Source of the DNA: Acorus gramineus
Taxonomy: Eukaryota; Streptophyta; Magnoliopsida; Acorales; Acoraceae
Direction of reading: 5' to 3'
NCBI GenBank assembly: GCA_030737835.1
Contig: JAUJYN010000028.1
Coordinates: 1 to 64,000, forward strand
Length of the DNA: 64,000 nucleotides
The notes beneath the pieces are model-generated. The model was not told the origin of the DNA. It made no database searches and was given only the letters and a program-made list of their open reading frames with translations. Both the position numbers and the translations under genes were made by a program. Shown here piece after piece: positions 58,884 through 64,000 of this stretch (position 1 is its first letter; each line of letters starts with the position of its first letter).

Positions 58884-59339
58884 TGAGATCTAAAAAGTTG
58901 CCCCCCACTATTCATCATCTTCCCCACTTGTTTTCTCTCTCCCCCTCTCTCTTTTTCTTGATTTTGAGCCACCTAGGGTGCTTGAACCTTAAAACTCAAA
59001 ACATAGAAAGGTTAGATCCGATCCCGATCTATCCACCGGTAGTTTCGGATTCGAATTCCGGTGTGTTTAGCCCCTCCTCACACCCTCTTTTCTCCTCAGA
59101 TTTCATTCCCTTTGAAGGTGGGAAGAGGCCTTGGTGGTGGAGGGCTTTGGGGAGGCGTTTCAGTGCACGAAGAGCTCCCGGTTCCCTTCTCTTCCTTTCC
59201 TTCCCTTGGGTAAGCCTTCTTTCCTTATTTTCCATGTTTAGATGTATGTTAGGGGATGTTTTTGAGTGTGTGGTGGTGGATGGTGGCTGTGGGTGGTGGT
59301 TGAGGGCGGTCGGAGGCCATTGGTGGCCGGATAGAAGAG

Positions 59340-60260
59340 GTAGGGTGGCTCGGGCAGGGTGGTTGTCTGTCCCGGGCAGGATAGCAGCACAGGCAGCAGC
59401 TCGGGCAACAGGCAGGCGATGCTCAGGCTGGCAGGCGGGCAGTGCTCGGGCTCCTCGGCAGTGCGCGCGGGCGAGCAGCGCGGGCAGACTGGCAGGCGCG
59501 CTGGGCGTGTGCTGCCAGGCGCGTTGGGCACGTGTTGCCGGGTGTGCGCGTGGGCGCTGGGCGCAGAGGCTGGTCGCGGGTGCTGGGTGCGGGTCGCAGG
59601 CGCTAGGCGCTAGGCGCCGTGTGGCCAGAGAGCGCGCGGAGCGCTGCGCAGGGGCGCAGGGCATGCTGTACTTGTGGAGTGGTGAGCGGGTGGTGTGCGG
59701 GTGCTGCGCGGAGGGCGCGGTGCGCGCGGGGCGAGTAGGGTGCGGGCGGGGAGTGTGAGTGGGCAGGTGTGCGGGCGCTGCGCTGGGGCGCAGTGCGGGC
59801 GGGCGCACGTGCGGGGCGCTGCGCTGGGGCGCAGTGCGCTCGGGTGCACCCGGGGCTGGTCGAGCCGGTGGTGTGCGCGGGAGTGCGCGCGGGTGCGCGC
59901 GGGCGCGCACGGGCGTGCGCGCGAGCGGGCAGGGCACCTGGGCATTGCGCCTGGGTGCGGGGCATGGCGCCTGGGCATGCGCCTGGGCGCGGAGCTGGGG
60001 ACCAGTGCGTGGGCGTGCTGGGGCGTGCGCGCAGTGCGTGCGGGGGCACACTAGGCTGGACGCGCGGTGCGCGCGGGCGCTCGCGAGCGTGCGCGTGCGT
60101 GCGGCAGTGCGTCTGGGCGCGCGGGTTGGGCTCGGCCGTGCGACTGGGCGCGCGAGCTGAGGCACTGCTGTGCGCCCGGGGCAGGTGGCCGTGCGTGCGG
60201 CTGCCCGGGGGGTTCAGGAGTGAGTCGGGGTGCTCGGACTCGCGTGCGTACAGGCCGTAT
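59340..60260. repeat. Extended GC/CpG-rich island of the solo LTR
   Basis: About 900 bases of very high G+C with many CpG and words such as GCGCTGCGCTGGGGCGCAG repeated in tandem-like fashion (for example 59777 and 59817). It is about twice the size of the islands in other copies. Long frames on both strands follow from the composition and from the internal repeats, not from coding. Confidence 0.8.
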
Positions 60261-60691
60261 GTACGCTTGTCCGAGTGTTGTATATTTTAATGTATTTTTG
60301 GTGTATTTGTGAATTTTACTCAGCGGATTGATTACCCTATTTTGCAGATCTTGACGGACGATCGCGCGACGACCCGACTATCGGTGAGTGGGACAATCAA
60401 CCTAGTAGGGAGGGGTATACGCACTTGGGCGTGTACCGTCCTCCCCTGGGGCACCATGGATTATATTAACTTGTTGTATTGTGAAACCCATGCAAGTATG
60501 AAAAATGTAGAATGCATGCCACCCTAGACTTGTATGTTAGGGACTTGCACCCTTAGGTTGTGTAAGAGCCGTGCATCCTGTCACCTTGTTATCATGCTAG
60601 GAAGCCTCGGCCTATGCATGTTTCCTACTAGTTTAATTTGTTAAATTAAATGCTAGTATATGTTTAATTGCATGCCTTAGATAATATTATA

Positions 60692-60810
60692 GGGAGGGGC
60701 CTTGCGAGGTCAACATTGAGACCCGTGCTAGGGTACTCCGTGTTCCTTGTTTGGTTGTCGGAATGTCCTATATCGGGACCTCACGCTGCCCTCCCAAGGT
60801 TTCTTTCCCA
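60692..60810 (+). mobile_element. 119-bp insert with an 11-bp target-like duplication
   Basis: The LTR word ATAATATTATA occurs on both sides (60681-60691 and 60811-60821), whereas other LTR copies have it once (compare 51480-51495, reversed). The insert begins GGGAGGGGCC and ends TTCTTTCCCA. It matches the core of the repeat in element B (7748-7864) and in the type II interiors (13324-13440; 16601-16714). A duplication of 9-11 bases is typical of Mutator-like DNA elements, but terminal inverted repeats are weak. Confidence 0.65.
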
Positions 60811-61147
60811 ATAATATTATACCCTTGTTATTATTATTACTATGCATGTTCCCCGCATCTTGGTTATGCGCCCTAGAGGAATTCTGAAGAATTCATGACA
60901 TTAGAGTTGTTGAGATGTGTTTGTCAGCGGATCCGAGTGGATCATATGCGATGGATAGGCTGATCTGTTCCCTTCGTTGGATCCTTTAGAGACTACCCCG
61001 GCGTAGAGAGACTGTCCCGTGCAGGGGCTCCCATCAGTAGGCACCTCCTGATCTTGGACTCGGACTGTGTTGAATGTGGGAGTGGCCAAACAGCCTACGG
61101 AGTGGGGAGAGACTATCGGTGGACCAAGGGCGACCATCAGCCTAGTT

Positions 61148-61356
61148 AGTCCCAATATCCTATGTCACCTATTGAGGGGTGAGGGTGAGGGTGTGGTGGG
61201 TTGGCGATGTAGCGACCCACTGGATTGTTAGTCCCAATATCCTATGTCACCTATTGAGGGGTGAGGGTGAGGGTGTATGGATGTGTATGGATGTTTATCA
61301 GGCTAGTCAGTCCCAATATCCTATGTCACCATATTGAGCGGTGAGGGTGAGGGTGT
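61148..61356 (+). repeat. Three copies of a G-rich LTR segment
   Basis: A unit starting GTCCCAATATCC and containing GGTGAGGGTGAGGGTG occurs near 61148, 61230 and 61309, about 80 bases apart. Other LTRs have one copy. The G runs are compatible with a four-stranded G structure. Confidence 0.8.
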
Positions 61357-61922
61357 AGTGGGTTGGCGATAGCGACCCCCTGGCCTGTATAGTTGTTGCC
61401 ATTTTGTGGCTTTTAATAATATGATTGTGGATTAATAAGATCTGGTGGTTAATATATATTGTGATGCATGGGTTGTGCTGTTCACTGAGCATGTGGCTCA
61501 CCCCTCGCATAATATTTTCTCCAGTGTCATCTGAGTCGGATCTGGAGGAAGAGCTCCCTGAGGGACTTCATCAGTAGCGGAGTAGCGCTACGTCCCGCGA
61601 GTATCAGAGGCTATCAGCATCCCTTTTGCTTGTATGTATTATATTCCGTGCTTGGGCACGCGTTTGTGTTGTATTTGGATGTCCTTGTATATATTGGCTC
61701 TCACAGGACAGTTGATTATGTATCGAGTCTGTAATATGTTTTGGATTACAGATTCAGTCTTTTAGCTTCCGCCTTTGGTGTATATATTATGTCAGCCCTG
61801 CTTTTGTTGTCTTTGTTGTCATTTTAGCTGTTGTGTGAGTATATTATTGAACTCCTGTTACTGATATCATATATACACTTGCCGCGTCCCGGGGTCGGCC
61901 GGCCCTGGAGCGTTACATTCAA

Positions 61923-62562
61923 CAAGGGGAAAATCACATCTAACCCTATGGAAAGATAGATCGGGACAATACCTTCCTTTTCTCCTTCTTTGGCTTTTCT
62001 TTTTAACCACCCTAGCTAGATCAAATGTGGGAAATAAAGAGAGGGATGGGAGAGCTTTTGAGAGAGCTTGAGAGAGAAGATGATGAATAGGGCAACTATT
62101 CTTGGGCGTGGACTTAAAGGGGCACACACACACACACTTAGCCACTCACACACTCACCACTCACTTACACTTAGGGTTTAATTAGGTTAAACTAGGTTTA
62201 GGTGAACTTTGACCCTAGTCAACCCAACCACACTAACAAACAAAACCAATTGACCAAGTCAAGGGTCAAACTTGACTTTGTCAAAGTCATCTAATGACTT
62301 CTCGCTTGGTCAAAACCCGGATACGATTCAAAACTGTGAAATTCTGAAACGTTACCGGAATTCGATGAAATTTTCGTGAGTGGCTTGGAATGGCACTAGG
62401 ACACATAATATGCAGTTAGATTTTCAATCGGAGCCCTCAAGCTCAAAATGATAGCTAATAGTCCAAAATTTTAGCGGTTCCGATCGAAAAAAAGAAAAAG
62501 TTGAAAAACTGCCAGAATGCTCCAATGGTGACCAGAAGGCAAAAAGTGACACATATATAACA
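61923..62562 (-). mobile_element. 5' LTR of element D, second part
   Basis: Continues the LTR interrupted at 58467, through GA-rich and CA-rich tracts to the AT-rich end TATATAACA at 62562. The next five bases (CACAC) repeat 52828-52832, the target duplication of element D. Confidence 0.9.
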
Positions 62563-62567
62563 CACAC

Positions 62568-63000
62568 ACACACACACTTAGCCACTGACGCACTCACATT
62601 AGGAAACTTAGGGTATTTTTGGTGAGCTTTGACTATGGTCAACTCAACCACACAAACAAACAAAGAGATTTGACCAAGTCAATGGTCAACTTGACTTGGT
62701 CAAAGTCATCTTTGACTTGGTCAAGTCTCCCAATGACTTTTCGCTTGGTCAAAATCCAGATACGATTCGAAACTGTGAAATTCTGAAATATTACCGGAAT
62801 TCGATGAAATTTTCGTGAGTGGCTTGAAATGGCACCAAGACACATAATGTGTAGTTAGATTTTCAATCGGAGTTCTCAAGCTCATGATGATAGCCAAAAG
62901 TCTAAAATTTTAGCGGTTCCGATCGAAAAAAGAAAAAGTTGAAAAACTACCAGAATGCTCCAATGGTGACCAGAAGGCTAAAAGTGACACATATATAACA
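62568..63000 (-). mobile_element. 5' LTR of element C, last part
   Basis: Resumes the CA repeat broken at 52832 and ends TATATAACA at 63000. It is closest to the C 3' LTR end (45295-45728), as expected for two LTRs of one element. The following TATAT (63001-63005) is the expected target duplication, but the opposite side is lost in the 44547 rearrangement. Confidence 0.9.
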
Positions 63001-63230
63001 TATATTTTTATTCTTTATCAAAGGGCCCACATGTCAAATCAACTTTTTTACACTTTATTTATATTTTATTCTTTATCAACCAAATAACTCAACCTTTATT
63101 CTTACGTTTTTCAATGAGAATAATAAAAAGTACATCCGAACAGAAAATCTCTTATTCATATAGAATTGCCATCTATACTGTTATAGTTATCTATCCAGAA
63201 TAACTAAATTCCTCAATCCAAACGGGGGGT
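63001..63230. mobile_element. Partial MITE, target of element C
   Basis: AT-rich, non-coding, ending CAATCCAAACGGGGG at 63214-63228, i.e. a GTTTGGATTG-type terminus reversed. Words around TTCTTTATCAAA and CACATGTCAAATCAAC match the MITE in the GST intron (22160-22235, reversed). The left end is missing because element C begins there. Confidence 0.55.
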
Positions 63231-63480
63231 TAGTGGCAAGGCAGTTACAATGGTATTGAAGGAACTATGTGTGACTTGATCCCCAAGGGGTACGTAGGCA
63301 GCCTATAAAGTGGTCGCGAGATAGTACTCTAGAAGCCCAGTCAAACAATCCTAGTCAAAGTGACCATAAATTCATATATTTCAAGTTATTTTACGACCAA
63401 AAGATTTACAAATTTAACTGAAGGGGAAAGATATCCACCTCAGCAGGATTTTTCCTTCTTTTCTTTTTTTTTTTTTTTGA
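63231..63480 (+). repeat. Single diverged copy of the 91-bp repeat and flank
   Basis: About 63251-63345 matches the units at 20652-20833, including GGGTACGTAGGCAGCC. The following AT-rich sequence shares 'acaaatttaact..agggga' with 20933-20952. The same repeat element is therefore present on both sides of the window's TE cluster. A T tract lies at about 63465-63478. Confidence 0.65.
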
Positions 63481-64000
63481 GCAACTTTGGACATTTGATG
63501 TAGATGATCGTGCTTCTGCTGCTCACATGAGTTGTTCCTTTCTGACTGTGACACTTATCATTTCACTCAAGCTACATTAACTATTAATGTTTTGCAAAAT
63601 CTGAGGAAGTGGCCGCTCAAAATTTATTTGAAGAGTCCCAGGTTCGCATCACTGCTGCATCCAACATCGTTTGCATGAAGAACGATGTACTAAGCACTTG
63701 AGATACTGCATTGACTTATAAGAAAAATAAAACGGATCATCTTCAATAGTTGAAAATGGTCAGGGTTACATACATTCGCAACATTGATGATAGGAGAAAA
63801 GAGTTGATGCAGCGCCTTCGGAACTTTATCTCCATATATTTACGTCTTTCCTCTCTTGTATATGCTCTTTTGCTTTGGAATTGGTAATAAAGACTAGTGG
63901 ATGATGATTGATGATGATTTTTTCTTTGTTCAAATTGAACCTGATATAACTTCTCAAGCTATCTGCATTAATAATGAAGGCTTGGTGGATGATGATTTAT
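63481..64000. other. Unidentified sequence at the window end
   Basis: Less biased composition than the neighbouring repeats, with a possible poly(A) word AATAAAG near 63887 and a duplicated GTGGATGATGATT (63898 and 63985). No frame of useful length and no domain recognised. It could be the edge of a host gene or of the 91-bp-repeat element. Confidence 0.35.

Larger units (their letters stand above)
58468..61917 (+). mobile_element. Plus-strand solo type I LTR nested in element D
   Basis: Starts TGTTATATATGTGTCAC (58468) and ends GGAGCGTTACA (61917), 3450 bases, with perfect target duplications TTCAA (58463-58467 and 61918-61922). It is longer than other type I LTRs because of an extended GC island (about 59340-60260), the 119-bp insert at 60692-60810 and a triplicated segment (61148-61356). 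No interior sequence is attached. It is the innermost datable insertion of the right-hand nest. Confidence 0.95.

Noticed and set aside
59029..60165. 378-codon minus-strand frame and 291-codon plus-strand frame
   Set aside because: Both cross the GC island of the solo LTR and its flanks. Composition-driven, low-complexity, not conserved in other LTR copies.
1..64000. CRISPR array or other prokaryotic defence system
   Set aside because: Repeats are LTR-scale or microsatellites, no regular spacer pattern, and the window is clearly a plant nuclear genome.

Overview
This is a nuclear plant window, almost certainly from a flowering plant with a large, repeat-rich genome. The evidence is one complete two-exon tau-class glutathione S-transferase gene, Tekay/Del-like Ty3/gypsy chromoviruses with an initiator-Met-tRNA primer site, a plant L1-type LINE with an RNase H domain, and MITEs. 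I cannot name the species. Apart from the GST gene (21350-22970, minus strand), nearly all readable sequence is transposable element.

Left part (1-20840). A plus-strand LTR fragment (1-498) is interrupted by the 3' LTR of gypsy element A (499-3124), followed by a piece of its integrase/chromodomain. This is fused at about 3995 to gypsy element B (3996-10976; gag, protease, RT/RNase H, integrase and chromodomain fragments, 5' LTR). B sits in the first of three decayed copies of a related 'type II' element (10977-12681 minus, 13107-15354 plus, 15355-17158 minus). The last two form a large inverted repeat. A truncated type II LTR (17159-19828), unidentified sequence and a 91-bp tandem repeat lead up to the GST gene.

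Middle (20840-38530). The GST gene has a MITE-like insertion in its intron, a TATA box, and a LINE starting about 410 bp upstream of its ATG. The LINE (minus, 23384-34521) is cut into three blocks by two solo LTRs. One, 23890-29978 (target duplication AAAGT), itself contains another solo LTR, 25610-28393 (ACCTA). The other is 31324-33869 (CCCCA). A type II LTR with a small pol remnant (34522-38530) interrupts the LINE at its upstream end.

Right part (38531-64000). Several LTR fragments in alternating orientation (38531-44546) end in a head-to-head LTR junction at about 44547. Element C (44547-63000, minus) is the most complete gypsy copy. Its 5' LTR holds a second element, D (52833-62562, duplication CACAC), and D's 5' LTR holds a plus-strand solo LTR (58468-61917, duplication TTCAA). 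C lies in a MITE related to the one in the GST intron. The window ends in a copy of the 91-bp repeat and unidentified sequence.

Two LTR types share the outer end TGTCACGCC (plus strand for minus elements). Type I ends TATATAACA and carries a very GC- and CpG-rich island. Type II lacks the island. Some LTRs are mosaics of the two. No gypsy copy or LINE here is intact: frameshifts, stops and deletions are present in all. Gag and pol lie in one frame in element D, so the ancestor probably made a single polyprotein. I found no evidence of a new multi-gene system. The main interest is the nesting history, the LTR islands and hairpins, the inverted repeats, and a short repeat found both in several elements and inside an LTR with an 11-bp duplication.
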